Source: Candidatus Heimdallarchaeota archaeon (lineage in GTDB: Archaea; Asgardarchaeota; Heimdallarchaeia; Heimdallarchaeales; Heimdallarchaeaceae). Taken from it: a stretch of DNA of 58,915 bases. Shown piece by piece: positions 1 to 8,016 of the stretch. Location: positions 24,001 through 82,915 of the forward strand of contig DAOVER010000010.1 of the NCBI GenBank assembly GCA_030668875.1, given 5' to 3'. Each line of letters opens with the position of its first letter. The first letter of the stretch is position 1. The notes beneath the pieces were generated by a model. It was given only the letters and a program-made list of their open reading frames with translations. It did not search any database and was not told where the DNA came from. The translations under genes were made by a program, and so were the position numbers.

Positions 1-50
1 AGAAACTCTTAGATGCTGTTAAGGAGAAACTTCAATACAGATTCATCTGA
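1..50 (+). CDS. C-terminal end of an unidentified protein
   Basis: An open frame entering from the left edge (first full codon at base 3) encodes KLLDAVKEKLQYRFI and stops with TGA at 48-50. Only 15 residues are visible, so no family can be assigned. It lies 117 bases upstream of the L40e gene on the same strand. It could be a chance open end, but the lysine-rich amphipathic character suits a real C-terminus. Confidence 0.4.
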   Translation, partial: KLLDAVKEKLQYRFI

Positions 51-167
51 TTCAATAAAAAAATCACGTTTCCCTTTTTCTAGTGAGTTTTTTTATTCTT
101 GCTCTTAATAGAAATGCTTTTATTAACTTGTTTAAAGCAGAAACTAAAATAATTGAGGTATGCTTGA

Positions 168-326
168 ATGCCAGTTACAAACCCAGAGTACCGTGCAATA
201 GCTCGTTCTCATATTATGAATAAAAAAGTATGTAGAAAGTGCTACGCTACAAATCCACCTAATGCTAAAAAGTGTAGAAAATGCAGATCACCAGAATTAC
301 GAATGAAACGTTCAAACAAAAAGTAA
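168..326 (+). CDS. rpl40e: 50S ribosomal protein L40e
   Basis: This 52-residue protein is a small zinc-binding component of the large ribosomal subunit. It starts MPVTNPEYRAIARSHIMNKK and carries two CxxC pairs (VCRKCYATNPPNAKKCRKCR), the zinc knuckle of L40e, followed by a basic tail ending KRSNKK. The length matches archaeal L40e (about 50 residues, without the ubiquitin fusion of eukaryotes). A GAGGT Shine-Dalgarno-like stretch lies about 9 bases upstream of the ATG. It is followed by other translation-linked genes. Confidence 0.93.
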   Translation: MPVTNPEYRAIARSHIMNKKVCRKCYATNPPNAKKCRKCRSPELRMKRSNKK

Positions 327-465
327 TGGTGAACTAGAGACTAGGTTAGGATACAATGTTTGGTGCATTTACATAAAACTTAAATGTAAATTAATCTCTC
401 GATTATTTGATTGTTATTTATATACTAAATAAGAACTCTGAACCGTATAACAACGTGGTAAGTGT

Positions 466-1365
466 ATGAGTGTCGAAAGTGAAGAAATGAGCTTGGAAGA
501 AAAAAAAGTGCATTTAGGTTCACTAAGATTGAAACGAAAAGAGTTCATTGATAAGCTCCGAACATGTAATGAAAAACGTAATGAAATCAAAAGCAGTCGG
601 GATCAGAAGAACAAGCAGGCTAAAGATTTATTCAATGAAGCCAAAACTTCTAAGGGACGGAGAGACCAAATAAATGAAGAAGTTCAAGTTCGCAAACAGA
701 TGCGAGACATTCTACGAGAAGACGCAGACAAGATAGGTAAAAGACTTGTTAAATTAGGGTCACAAATGAAGAACGTTGGAGTTCCGAAAAATAGAAGGGT
801 GGGAGAAAAAATTCGTCGTTTAGAAAGACAGTTGGAAACAACTCCCTTTTTAACCAAAGAAATGGAAAAAAGTACACTTAGTCAATTAGAAGAACTAAGT
901 GCAGAATTTGAAAAAATTGAACAATTCAAGGATTTGCGAAGTGAAGTACGAGATATTCAAAATAAACTTCGATATATGCAAACTGAAATTAAGACATATC
1001 ATACAAGTGTCACAACACTTGCTCAAGAATCCCAAATTCATCAGGAAAAAATGCTTGGAGCAACCAAAGAAGCTAGAAAAATCAAAGATGAAGCTGATGC
1101 TGCCCATGCAGAAGTAATTGCCCTCAGCGGTCAAATTACTGAAATTCGTAAAACTCTCGATGGTATAACTCAAGAGGTTAAGAAACTCTCTAATGAGTTT
1201 GGAATTGAACTTCATGCTGTTAGAAAAGCTAGAAGAGTTGAGGCCAAGCGCGCAAGAGATAAAAAGCTGGATGCAAAAGCTGAAGAAATACTTGTTAGAT
1301 ATAATGAAGGTAATAAATTAACTTTAGATGAATTTAAGGTTCTCATGGAGCGAGGCTTAATCTAA
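466..1365 (+). CDS. Archaeal coiled-coil protein, function unknown
   Basis: This 299-residue protein is almost entirely charged alpha-helix, rich in Lys, Glu and Arg with heptad spacing over roughly residues 5-245 and a basic C-terminal segment (KARRVEAKRARDKKLDAKAEE). It ends in a short helical tail, LTLDEFKVLMERGLI. There is no signal peptide or membrane segment. Similar coiled-coil proteins occur widely in archaea beside translation genes; a ribosome- or RNA-associated role is possible but is inference. A TATA-like TTTATATA near 417-424 precedes the ATG by about 45 bases. Confidence 0.75.
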   Translation: MSVESEEMSLEEKKVHLGSLRLKRKEFIDKLRTCNEKRNEIKSSRDQKNKQAKDLFNEAKTSKGRRDQINEEVQVRKQMRDILREDADKIGKRLVKLGSQMKNVGVPKNRRVGEKIRRLERQLETTPFLTKEMEKSTLSQLEELSAEFEKIEQFKDLRSEVRDIQNKLRYMQTEIKTYHTSVTTLAQESQIHQEKMLGATKEARKIKDEADAAHAEVIALSGQITEIRKTLDGITQEVKKLSNEFGIELHAVRKARRVEAKRARDKKLDAKAEEILVRYNEGNKLTLDEFKVLMERGLI

Positions 1366-1489
1366 TAGGAAAAACTCCTTCTACTTATTGTTAATCATAT
1401 CCATTTTTAGTGTTTAAAATACTCACAGTATTCACAATTCTTAAAATATCCAAGTATAAGCATACAACAAATAGCTTAGGTGGCTATGC

Positions 1490-1993
1490 GTGAAATTACC
1501 CGTATGTTTAATTGATGCTCAAACAAATACTCTATGCAGAAAATGTAAACAGCTTTACCGTGAAGGAAAAATTAGCGATTCTGACATAGAATTATCAAAG
1601 ATATTGGTTGACCTTTCCAAAGGCAACAAAGCTATGAAGGATATTGCTTTCTATTCATCTGTTGAGCTTGATGATGTTATCATTTTAGTTACAAGAAAAC
1701 AAGATGTCCCACTGCTGTCTAAACCAGAAGTTGTGGATAAAATTAAGCAACATTCTCATAAAGAAGTAAGATTTCTAGAAAAGACAAATGACCCTCGAAG
1801 ACTTGTTGAAAGTCTCATTCATCCAATTCCTGTTGCAAAGGTTTCTACTTTGTATATTCCCCCTTTTAGCGATAAAGAATATAAAATTGAGATTGACAAG
1901 AAGTATAAAAAAGAATTACCAATACCCGAAGGTGTTATCATACAAACAGTCAATTCAGTGCTAAACACAGAAGCATATATTGAATTCACATAG
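1490..1993 (+). CDS. NusA-like KH-domain protein
   Basis: This 167-residue protein starts at GTG. It resembles the archaeal NusA-like KH family, small RNA-binding proteins thought to act with transcription or RNA metabolism. The N-terminus has the family's cysteine motif (VCLIDAQTNTLCRKCKQLYREGKIS), then a DIELSKILVDL segment. A KH-like fold follows (DDVIILVTRKQDVPLLSKPEVVDKIKQ...KEVRFLEK), with the family's C-terminal VAKVSTLYIPP segment. The KH GxxG loop, expected after the DVPLL strand, is replaced by SKPE, so classical KH RNA binding may be weakened. Family assignment rests on motif order only. Confidence 0.6.
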   Translation: MKLPVCLIDAQTNTLCRKCKQLYREGKISDSDIELSKILVDLSKGNKAMKDIAFYSSVELDDVIILVTRKQDVPLLSKPEVVDKIKQHSHKEVRFLEKTNDPRRLVESLIHPIPVAKVSTLYIPPFSDKEYKIEIDKKYKKELPIPEGVIIQTVNSVLNTEAYIEFT

Positions 1994-2154
1994 AGGGCAA
2001 AAAGAGATCTCTTACTCTACTAGTAGAGTACAGTGGGTTAGGATTATCAAGAGAAGAATTGTTAATTTGAAACAATAGAAAATATTGTTTTCTATATTAT
2101 TCAACGCTTTCTTATCGTTACAAATTTAAACACATACTTACTATTATCTTCGTA

Positions 2155-2514
2155 ATGTCTTTCATTTATAAACAAGTTATTGCTGTACGAACAGATCTTA
2201 AAATGTCTAAAGGGAAGATTGCTGTTCAAGTTGCACACGGTTCCATTTCAGCATATTTGAAAACAAAAAAACACTATCCAGACTGGGCAGATAAATGGAT
2301 TTCAATGGGGCAAAAAAAAGTTACAGTTAAAGTGAAATCTGAAGAAGAGATTCATGAACTTGCTGAAAAAGCACGAAGGTTGAATATCCCTTTTGCTGTA
2401 ATTAATGATGCTGGATTAACTCAGTTACCTCCAGGAACAACCACAGTAATTGGAATTGGACCATCTTTGGATCAAAATATCGATAAAGTTTCGAAAGAAT
2501 TACCATTATTATAA
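2155..2514 (+). CDS. pth2: Peptidyl-tRNA hydrolase Pth2
   Basis: This 119-residue enzyme cleaves the ester bond of peptidyl-tRNAs released by stalled ribosomes, recycling tRNA. It is the archaeal/eukaryotic Pth2 type. Family signatures are visible in order: KQVIAVRTDLKMSKGKIAVQVAHGS at the N-terminus (with the essential K-G-K-hydrophobic-AxQ-AH motif), the central W-x(3)GQKK-V-VKV strand, and DAGLTQLPPGTTTVIGIGP near the C-terminus. Length is typical (115-120). truD begins only 12 bases downstream, so the two are probably co-transcribed. Confidence 0.95.
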   Translation: MSFIYKQVIAVRTDLKMSKGKIAVQVAHGSISAYLKTKKHYPDWADKWISMGQKKVTVKVKSEEEIHELAEKARRLNIPFAVINDAGLTQLPPGTTTVIGIGPSLDQNIDKVSKELPLL

Positions 2515-2526
2515 GAGCTGAAATAA

Positions 2527-3780
2527 ATGAAGAATAACTATTCTTCTGAATTATTAACTCCGTTAATTACAAAATCTCAAGGTATTGGAGGAGAGATTAA
2601 ACATTTTCCTGAAGATTTCATTGTAAGCGAAATAATTGACAAAGAACACAAATTAGATCCACGTTTAGAGAAAATAGAGTTACCAGGAAAACCAGGGTTG
2701 TTTCTCCATTTCGTTTTAGTGAAGAGGGATATTGATACATCTGATGCTTTAGATTGGTTAACTAGATTATGGAAAGTTGAACGCAATGATATAAGCATTG
2801 CAGGCTCAAAGGATAAGAGAGCCTTGACCGCTCAAAGAGTGTGTATTTGGGGTCTAAAAGAAAAATTTGAAAGTGGGGCATTGAGCACTTTAGATTTACC
2901 CAAAATGAAAACGCATTCCTTATGCTTAAGATTAAAAGAGATAAGATTAGGTAATCTTTGGGGAAATGCATTTAACATTATCATCAGAAATATAAACCAA
3001 TTTCAAGAAGAAACACGAAAACTTATCGAAGAATCGCTTGAAGACATTTCTACAAAGGGAGGGGTGTTAAATGGTTTTGGCATTCAAAGATTTGGTGAAT
3101 CAAGGCCTATAACACATCAAGTTGGTAGGATTTTGGTTCAAGGTGACTTTGAACTTGCAATTAAGACATATCTAGGTAAAGTTATTGATGGTGAATCAGA
3201 AGAAGTACAAAAAGCCAGAAAAACCTACTGGGAGACAGAAGATTGTAATGAAGCTCTGGAGCTTTTTCCAAGGTTCTTGACAATCGAAAGGAAACTATTA
3301 AGAGAATTAATCAAACGTAGGATGAACTACGAACAAGTGTTTTTCTCTTTACCTCCACAATTCAGAAAACTATTTGTGCACGCATTCCAAGCAAAGCTTT
3401 TCAACAGATATCTAACTGTAAGATGGAATAAACACAGCCAAAATTTACAAGAAAATATAGCAGGTGAAACTATAAAAGATGGTAGAATTCACGCACCCAT
3501 AATAGGTCGAAAAACGGTTTTATCTGGTGATGTTAGGAATATCTATGAAGAAATCCTTAATGAAGAAGAGATAGATGTTAATATATTTCAAAATCCTATT
3601 ATTCAAAAAATTGGAGGGCAAGGAACGTCTAGAGCCATAAGCTTCTTGCCTGATGATCTACAGATTGAAAATGTACTAGAAGATGAAACTAATAGTACGA
3701 AAACAAAAACAGAAATTAGTTTCAAAATCCCAAAGGGTTCATACGCAACAGAATTATTGCGAGAGATCATGAAAAATTAG
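2527..3780 (+). CDS. truD: tRNA pseudouridine(13) synthase TruD
   Basis: This 417-residue enzyme isomerises uridine 13 of tRNA to pseudouridine. The catalytic motif GSKDKRALTAQ is at residues 93-103, with Asp96 as the expected nucleophile. The TRUD insertion domain signature GGVLNGFGIQRFGESRPITHQVG is in the middle. Length matches archaeal TruD. It follows pth2 by 12 bases in an apparent translation-related operon. The C-terminal KGSYATELLREIMK is the usual ending of the family. Confidence 0.95.
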   Translation: MKNNYSSELLTPLITKSQGIGGEIKHFPEDFIVSEIIDKEHKLDPRLEKIELPGKPGLFLHFVLVKRDIDTSDALDWLTRLWKVERNDISIAGSKDKRALTAQRVCIWGLKEKFESGALSTLDLPKMKTHSLCLRLKEIRLGNLWGNAFNIIIRNINQFQEETRKLIEESLEDISTKGGVLNGFGIQRFGESRPITHQVGRILVQGDFELAIKTYLGKVIDGESEEVQKARKTYWETEDCNEALELFPRFLTIERKLLRELIKRRMNYEQVFFSLPPQFRKLFVHAFQAKLFNRYLTVRWNKHSQNLQENIAGETIKDGRIHAPIIGRKTVLSGDVRNIYEEILNEEEIDVNIFQNPIIQKIGGQGTSRAISFLPDDLQIENVLEDETNSTKTKTEISFKIPKGSYATELLREIMKN

Positions 3781-3898
3781 CATTTATTTCTCCATTAATG
3801 ATGTATGTAGGGAATTATTCAAATAAGGAAGAAAAATTATAGAAAATAACGCACATTATACATATTTATCGCGAAAAATATCAGAGAGTGAATTGAAA

Positions 3899-4762
3899 AT
3901 GTTTACCTTGATAGACCGTAAGGATGTAACAGCAGAGAGTGTTTGGTTTAAAATTGAAGCCCCAGACGTTGCAAGGGTATGCAAAGCTGGACAGTTTGTA
4001 ATTATTAGAACAGATGATAAAGGTGAAAGAATTCCTTTAACCATTGCAGATTGGGATGCAAATGAAGGATGGATAACAGTTATCTTTCAAAAAGTTGGAG
4101 CTAGCACTTATGAACTAGCAGATTTACTAAAAGGGGACAATTTACGTGATTGTGTGGGACCTTTAGGGATTCCAACCCATGTTGAAAATGCTGGTAACAC
4201 CATAGTAATTGGTGGAGGGCTAGGTATTGCAATTGCGACACCAGTTGCTAGGGCATACAAGCAAGCTGGAAATTATACCGAAGTTATTATCGGAGTTAGA
4301 AATAAAGAATTATTGTTCAATGTTGATGAGATTAAAGAATTTGCAGATAACCTACACATCTGCACAGATGATGGATCAGAGGGAAGACATGGGTTTGTTA
4401 CAGATCAACTATTAGAGATGATTGAAAGCGGTCAAAAAATTAACACAGTCTTTTGTGTTGGTCCTCCAATCATGATGAAATTTGTTTCGAAAGTAACAGA
4501 ACCTTTCAACATCAAGACTATAGCGAGTCTTAATACTATAATGTTGGATGGCACTGGTATGTGTGGTGCATGTCGAGTAACAGTGGGGGGAGAAACCAAA
4601 TTTGCTTGTGTTGATGGACCTGACTTCGATGCTCATTTAGTCGAATGGGAAGAAACAATGTCACGATTATCTAGCTATAAAGAAGAAGAGAAAGAAGCTA
4701 TGGATTATTATCAGAAGCATCGTGAAGGTTGTCAACGTGATAAAAAGGGTGAACGGAAATGA
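3899..4762 (+). CDS. NfnA/SudB-type FAD and [2Fe-2S] electron transfer subunit
   Basis: This 287-residue flavoprotein resembles the small subunit of NADH-dependent ferredoxin:NADP oxidoreductase (NfnA), sulfide dehydrogenase (SudB) and dihydroorotate dehydrogenase PyrK-type subunits. The order is an FAD-binding barrel (RIPLTIAD), an NAD(P)-binding segment starting IVIGGGLGIA, and a C-terminal [2Fe-2S] motif (LDGTGMCGACRV...KFACVDGPDFDAH) that in this family includes an aspartate ligand. I chose ATG 3899; an in-frame TTG lies 6 bases upstream. Its 3' end overlaps the next gene by 4 bases (ATGA), so the two are translationally coupled. Whether the pair bifurcates electrons or reduces sulfur or glutamate cannot be told from sequence. 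Confidence 0.85.
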   Translation: MFTLIDRKDVTAESVWFKIEAPDVARVCKAGQFVIIRTDDKGERIPLTIADWDANEGWITVIFQKVGASTYELADLLKGDNLRDCVGPLGIPTHVENAGNTIVIGGGLGIAIATPVARAYKQAGNYTEVIIGVRNKELLFNVDEIKEFADNLHICTDDGSEGRHGFVTDQLLEMIESGQKINTVFCVGPPIMMKFVSKVTEPFNIKTIASLNTIMLDGTGMCGACRVTVGGETKFACVDGPDFDAHLVEWEETMSRLSSYKEEEKEAMDYYQKHREGCQRDKKGERK

Positions 4763-6195
4763 CTGCACAAAGAAAACCTCGACCTCAACTTATTCGAACC
4801 AAACTTCCAATGCCTTGTCAAGAACCATCAGATCGTGTTCAGAATTTTGACGAGGTACCTTACGGTTACAATGAAGCTGAAGCAGTTTTTGAAGCTCAAC
4901 GTTGCCTTAAATGTAAAAATCAGCCTTGTGTTAGTGGATGTCCTGTTGAAGTACCAATTCGTGATTTTATTTCACTAGTAAAAGAGAGAAAGTTTCTGGA
5001 AGCTGCCGTTTTAATCAAAACAAAGAATAGTTTACCAGCTGTTACCGGTAGAGTCTGCCCACAAGAATCACAATGTGAAGCAAAATGTGTAATGGGGAGG
5101 AGACATCAACCAGTTGCAATTGGTAATTTAGAACGATTTGTAGCTGATTATGCTCGAGATCATGGTGAAGAGGTCCCTAAACTTCCTAGTTCAACGGGTA
5201 AAAACATTGCAATTGTTGGGGCGGGCCCAGCCGGTTTAACTTGTGCAGGAGATTTAGCTTTGTTGGGTCATAAAGTAACGATCTATGAGGCTTTACACGC
5301 ACCAGGTGGAGTTCTCATTTATGGTATACCCGAATTTCGTCTTCCTAAGGGTATTGTAAAGTATGAAATTGATTTTCTTAAGAAACTAGGAGTAAAAATA
5401 AATTTAGATTTCATCGTTGGTAGTAATAAAACCGTAGATGAGCTCTTAGCAGAATTTGATGCAGTATTTATTGGATCGGGCGCAGGTGCTCCGAGATTTT
5501 TAAATATTCCAGGTGTAAATCTAGTCAATGTATATAGTGCAAATGAATACCTTACTCGCGTTAATCTCTTAAAAGGGTACAAATTTCCCGAATATAAAAC
5601 ACCTGTCAAACGCGGAAAAACGGTTTTGATAATAGGAGCAGGTAATGTTGCAATGGATTCAGCTAGAACCGCGAAACGTCTTGGAGCTGAACATTCAATT
5701 ATAATCTATCGAAGAAGTAAGAAAGAATGTCCTGCTAGACAAGAAGAGGTTCATCATGCGGATGAAGAAGACATTGAGTTTCGATTTCTAACTAATCCAA
5801 TTCGAGTGATTGGTGATGAATTAGGAAAAGTAAAAGCTGTTGAATGTCTTCAATATGAACTTGGAGAACCTGACGAAACCGGTAGAGCAAAACCCATCCC
5901 AATACCTGGTTCTGAGCATCTTGTAGAATGTGAGGTTGTTGTTATAGCTGTAGGAAATGACCCGAATCCAACTATTCCTCGTACAACACCTGATCTTGAG
6001 GTATCACGTTGGGGAACCATTGTTACTGATAGAAATACTGGAAAAACAAGTAAGGATAGAGTCTATGCTGGTGGAGATATTGCAACCGGAGCTGCTACTG
6101 TTATAGCCGCAATGGGTGCAGGGAAAATTGCGGCAAAAGATATACACAAACAAATCATGGGCATTGAAGACGAAAAAATTGTAGAGTCTTCATAA
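4759..6195 (+). CDS. NfnB/SudA or GltD-like FAD oxidoreductase
   Basis: This 478-residue flavoprotein belongs to the glutamate synthase small-subunit superfamily. The N-terminal half has two cysteine clusters (CLKCKNQPCVSGCP near residues 53-66, then GRVCPQESQCEAKC) for two [4Fe-4S] centres. A first dinucleotide fold (IAIVGAGPAGLTCAG) binds FAD and a second (VLIIGAGNVAMDSARTA) binds NAD(P)H. The C-terminal GGDIATGAATVIAAMGAGK is the conserved FAD-binding end. As it is paired with an NfnA/SudB-like subunit and no glutamate synthase large subunit is nearby, an Nfn/Sud role is more likely than glutamate synthase. Confidence 0.87.
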   Translation: MTAQRKPRPQLIRTKLPMPCQEPSDRVQNFDEVPYGYNEAEAVFEAQRCLKCKNQPCVSGCPVEVPIRDFISLVKERKFLEAAVLIKTKNSLPAVTGRVCPQESQCEAKCVMGRRHQPVAIGNLERFVADYARDHGEEVPKLPSSTGKNIAIVGAGPAGLTCAGDLALLGHKVTIYEALHAPGGVLIYGIPEFRLPKGIVKYEIDFLKKLGVKINLDFIVGSNKTVDELLAEFDAVFIGSGAGAPRFLNIPGVNLVNVYSANEYLTRVNLLKGYKFPEYKTPVKRGKTVLIIGAGNVAMDSARTAKRLGAEHSIIIYRRSKKECPARQEEVHHADEEDIEFRFLTNPIRVIGDELGKVKAVECLQYELGEPDETGRAKPIPIPGSEHLVECEVVVIAVGNDPNPTIPRTTPDLEVSRWGTIVTDRNTGKTSKDRVYAGGDIATGAATVIAAMGAGKIAAKDIHKQIMGIEDEKIVESS

Positions 6196-6202
6196 TGGAG
6201 TT

Positions 6203-6646
6203 TTATTCCTGTCTCCTTACCATCAAATATGCGTCACTATTATCCTGATAATATTTTCTTATTCTTGATTCAATTTTAAACTGTAAAGATTCATACAATT
6301 CTATTGCTTTTTGATTGTCGACGTTTACTTCTAATTTCACACTGTTGAATTCTGAGCTTTTTAACTGATTCAGAAAATGTATTAGTAATTCTTTCCCCAA
6401 TCCTTCTCCCCTGAAACTTTCGAGAATAGCAAAAGATAGTATGTGAGCTTGCTTAGGAATCGGGGTGTATCCACCCAAAAGAAAGCCTATCATCTTTTCA
6501 TTCTGTTCAAGAACGAAGCATAACTTAGGGGCACCAAAATAGAGACTCCCAATGAGTATTTCACCAAAAGGGTATGGAAAACTTCTGCGTTCTATTTCAT
6601 AAACCAAGGGGATATCTTTTATCGTCATTTGTCGTATTTTGTTCAT
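6203..6646 (-). CDS. GNAT N-acetyltransferase, RimI/Ard1-like
   Basis: This 147-residue protein has the complete GNAT fold: an N-terminal IRQMTIKDIPLVYEIERRSFPYP as in RimI/Ard1 N-terminal acetyltransferases, a beta-strand FVLEQNEKMIGFLLGG, the acetyl-CoA pyrophosphate loop (ESFRGEGLGKELL, R/Q-x-x-G-x-G/A), and the ending KLEVNVDNQKAIELYESLQFKIESRIRKYY. It therefore probably acetylates protein N-termini. It is convergent with the preceding flavoprotein gene (7 bases apart), so both probably end in the same short gap. Confidence 0.85.
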   Translation of the reverse strand: MNKIRQMTIKDIPLVYEIERRSFPYPFGEILIGSLYFGAPKLCFVLEQNEKMIGFLLGGYTPIPKQAHILSFAILESFRGEGLGKELLIHFLNQLKSSEFNSVKLEVNVDNQKAIELYESLQFKIESRIRKYYQDNSDAYLMVRRQE

Positions 6647-6802
6647 GAAGTACTTGCAGCTCCTAGAGACTTAGTTATATCTTCGTTTAAGTTTTTTTAG
6701 TTTTCTCAATGACCGTCGTCAACTGAAGAGTAAAAACTTACTCAATCTTGTTGTGAAGAAAAAGGGAGGAAGAATTTAGAGGAAATAGAAGAAAGAGAGC
6801 AT

Positions 6803-7393
6803 ATGTTAGTAAGAATTGGGATAGCAGCAAAGTTACAAGGAGTGTCAACAAGCACGTTAAGACGATGGGAAAAGGAAGAGAAATTATTACCAGAGAGAAG
6901 AACAAGGGGAGGAGATAGGAGATATTTACTTGTACAAGCAATGAACATAGAAAAAGAGAGAGAGGAAGGAAGGCAAAAGAGAATAGTAATTGGATATGCG
7001 AGAGTAAGTGCAGCGAAGCAAAAAAAAGAATTGCAGAACCAGAAAGAACAACTACAAAAGTTTGCCAAACAGCAAGGGTGGAAAATGGGAAAAATTTTTG
7101 CTGATATTGCTTCAGGAATGAATGAGCAACGAAAAGGTTTGCAAAAATTACTGAATGAAGTGGCAACAACTAGTCCTTTTGCTGTTATCTGTACCTATGA
7201 AGATAGATTGGCAAGGTTTGGAACAAAAGTGATCAAACACTACTGGCAAGCATTTTCAACAAGCATAGTAATTATGCATGAACAACGAAGTGCTTCTAAG
7301 GAGGAACGATTGGTGGGAGATATGATTGCCTTGATAACCTCCTTTGCTGGAAGACTACACAGACAAAGGAGAGGGAAAGCTCCTCCTTGCTGA
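6803..7393 (+). CDS. tnpA: IS607-family serine recombinase TnpA
   Basis: This 196-residue transposase moves its element through a serine-recombinase mechanism. Residues 3-45 form a MerR-like helix-turn-helix (RIGIAAKLQGVSTSTLRRWE...GGDRRY). The catalytic domain starts IVIGYARVSAAKQKKELQNQ, with nucleophilic Ser69, and continues through FADIASGMNEQRKGLQKLL and YEDRLARFG to the usual end SFAGRLHRQR. All parts are present and the frame is intact, so it may still be active. A GGGAGG purine stretch lies upstream of the ATG. The unbroken A/G-rich coding strand contrasts with neighbouring genes. Confidence 0.93.
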   Translation: MLVRIGIAAKLQGVSTSTLRRWEKEEKLLPERRTRGGDRRYLLVQAMNIEKEREEGRQKRIVIGYARVSAAKQKKELQNQKEQLQKFAKQQGWKMGKIFADIASGMNEQRKGLQKLLNEVATTSPFAVICTYEDRLARFGTKVIKHYWQAFSTSIVIMHEQRSASKEERLVGDMIALITSFAGRLHRQRRGKAPPC

Positions 7394-7401
7394 CTTTTCT
7401 T

Positions 7402-7422
7402 CCCCTCAACGCACGTGAGGGG
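7402..7422 (+). repeat. Perfect 7-bp hairpin at the right end of the IS607-type element
   Basis: CCCCTCA and TGAGGGG face each other across a 7-base loop, 8 bases after the tnpA stop. It may be a structured element end or a trace of the guide RNA (omega RNA) scaffold that lies at the 3' end of tnpB-bearing relatives. It could also simply terminate tnpA transcription, although no T run follows directly. Confidence 0.6.
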
Positions 7423-7548
7423 ACCCACCTAAACGACGGTTAGACCGCCTCTGGCAAGTTTGACCAAGTTTCATAACGTGCGTTTGTTAAGGATACAAAC
7501 TTTTAAACAAAGTAATTTGAACGTGATTCAACGAGAAGACTGAATGAG

Positions 7549-7974
7549 TTGTTTAACTTGAGTAAAAAATTAGCAGCTGATTATGAACGAAAAATAGCAA
7601 ACAGATTATGGGAATATGGGTTTGCAGTTATGCGAGCACCTTCTTCCTCAGGAACAAGTCTTATGCCTAGACCGGATGTATTAGCAGGATCAGCAGAGAA
7701 AGGGTTGATACTAACATTAGAAATAAAAACATGCAGACAAAATACCTTTTACGTCCAAAAACATCAAGTTGAAGGGTTGATGGAATTTGCTAAACGAATT
7801 GGAGGACAACCTTATCTAGCGGTCAAATTTGTTGGAAAAAGAATGGGTTTTCTTTTTCTAGAAGTTCCTGATGGTCTCACACAAAGCAGTGGAGATAGCT
7901 ATCGAGTGAATTTTAATGATTTGAGAGAAAATGGAATAGATTTTTTAACTCTAATTAAAGAAGGGGAAGCATAA
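7549..7974 (+). CDS. hjc: Archaeal Holliday junction resolvase Hjc
   Basis: This 141-residue nuclease cuts four-way DNA junctions in recombination and fork repair. The catalytic residues of the archaeal Hjc fold are all visible: Glu13 (DYERKIANRLWEYGFAVMRAP), Asp43 (RPDVLAG) and the ExK pair Glu58/Lys60 (LTLEIKT). The start is TTG at 7549 or the in-frame TTG at 7558; no in-frame ATG lies close upstream. A TATA-like CTTTTAAAC near 7500 fits a short leader. Its position directly behind a serine-recombinase element appears coincidental. Confidence 0.92.
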   Translation: MFNLSKKLAADYERKIANRLWEYGFAVMRAPSSSGTSLMPRPDVLAGSAEKGLILTLEIKTCRQNTFYVQKHQVEGLMEFAKRIGGQPYLAVKFVGKRMGFLFLEVPDGLTQSSGDSYRVNFNDLRENGIDFLTLIKEGEA

Positions 7975-8016
7975 AAAAATATGAAAAGATTTCAAAACAA
8001 TTAAAGGTGTGTTCTA

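Larger units (their letters stand above)
6713..7439 (+). mobile_element. Solo IS607-type element (tnpA without tnpB)
   Basis: A compact element holds one gene, an IS607-family serine recombinase. CCGTCGT at 6713-6719 and its inverse ACGACGG at 7433-7439 bracket the gene and may mark the recombinase-bound ends; they sit about 90 and 40 bases outside it. A strong hairpin lies between the tnpA stop and the right mark. IS607 elements usually also carry tnpB; none is here and there is no tnpB remnant, as hjc begins 110 bases further on. The exact ends are inference, because IS607 elements have no long terminal inverted repeats. Confidence 0.55.

Noticed and set aside
6738..7169. Open frame on the minus strand rich in Leu, Ser and Phe
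   Set aside because: It is the complement of the purine-rich tnpA coding strand and has no protein-family features.
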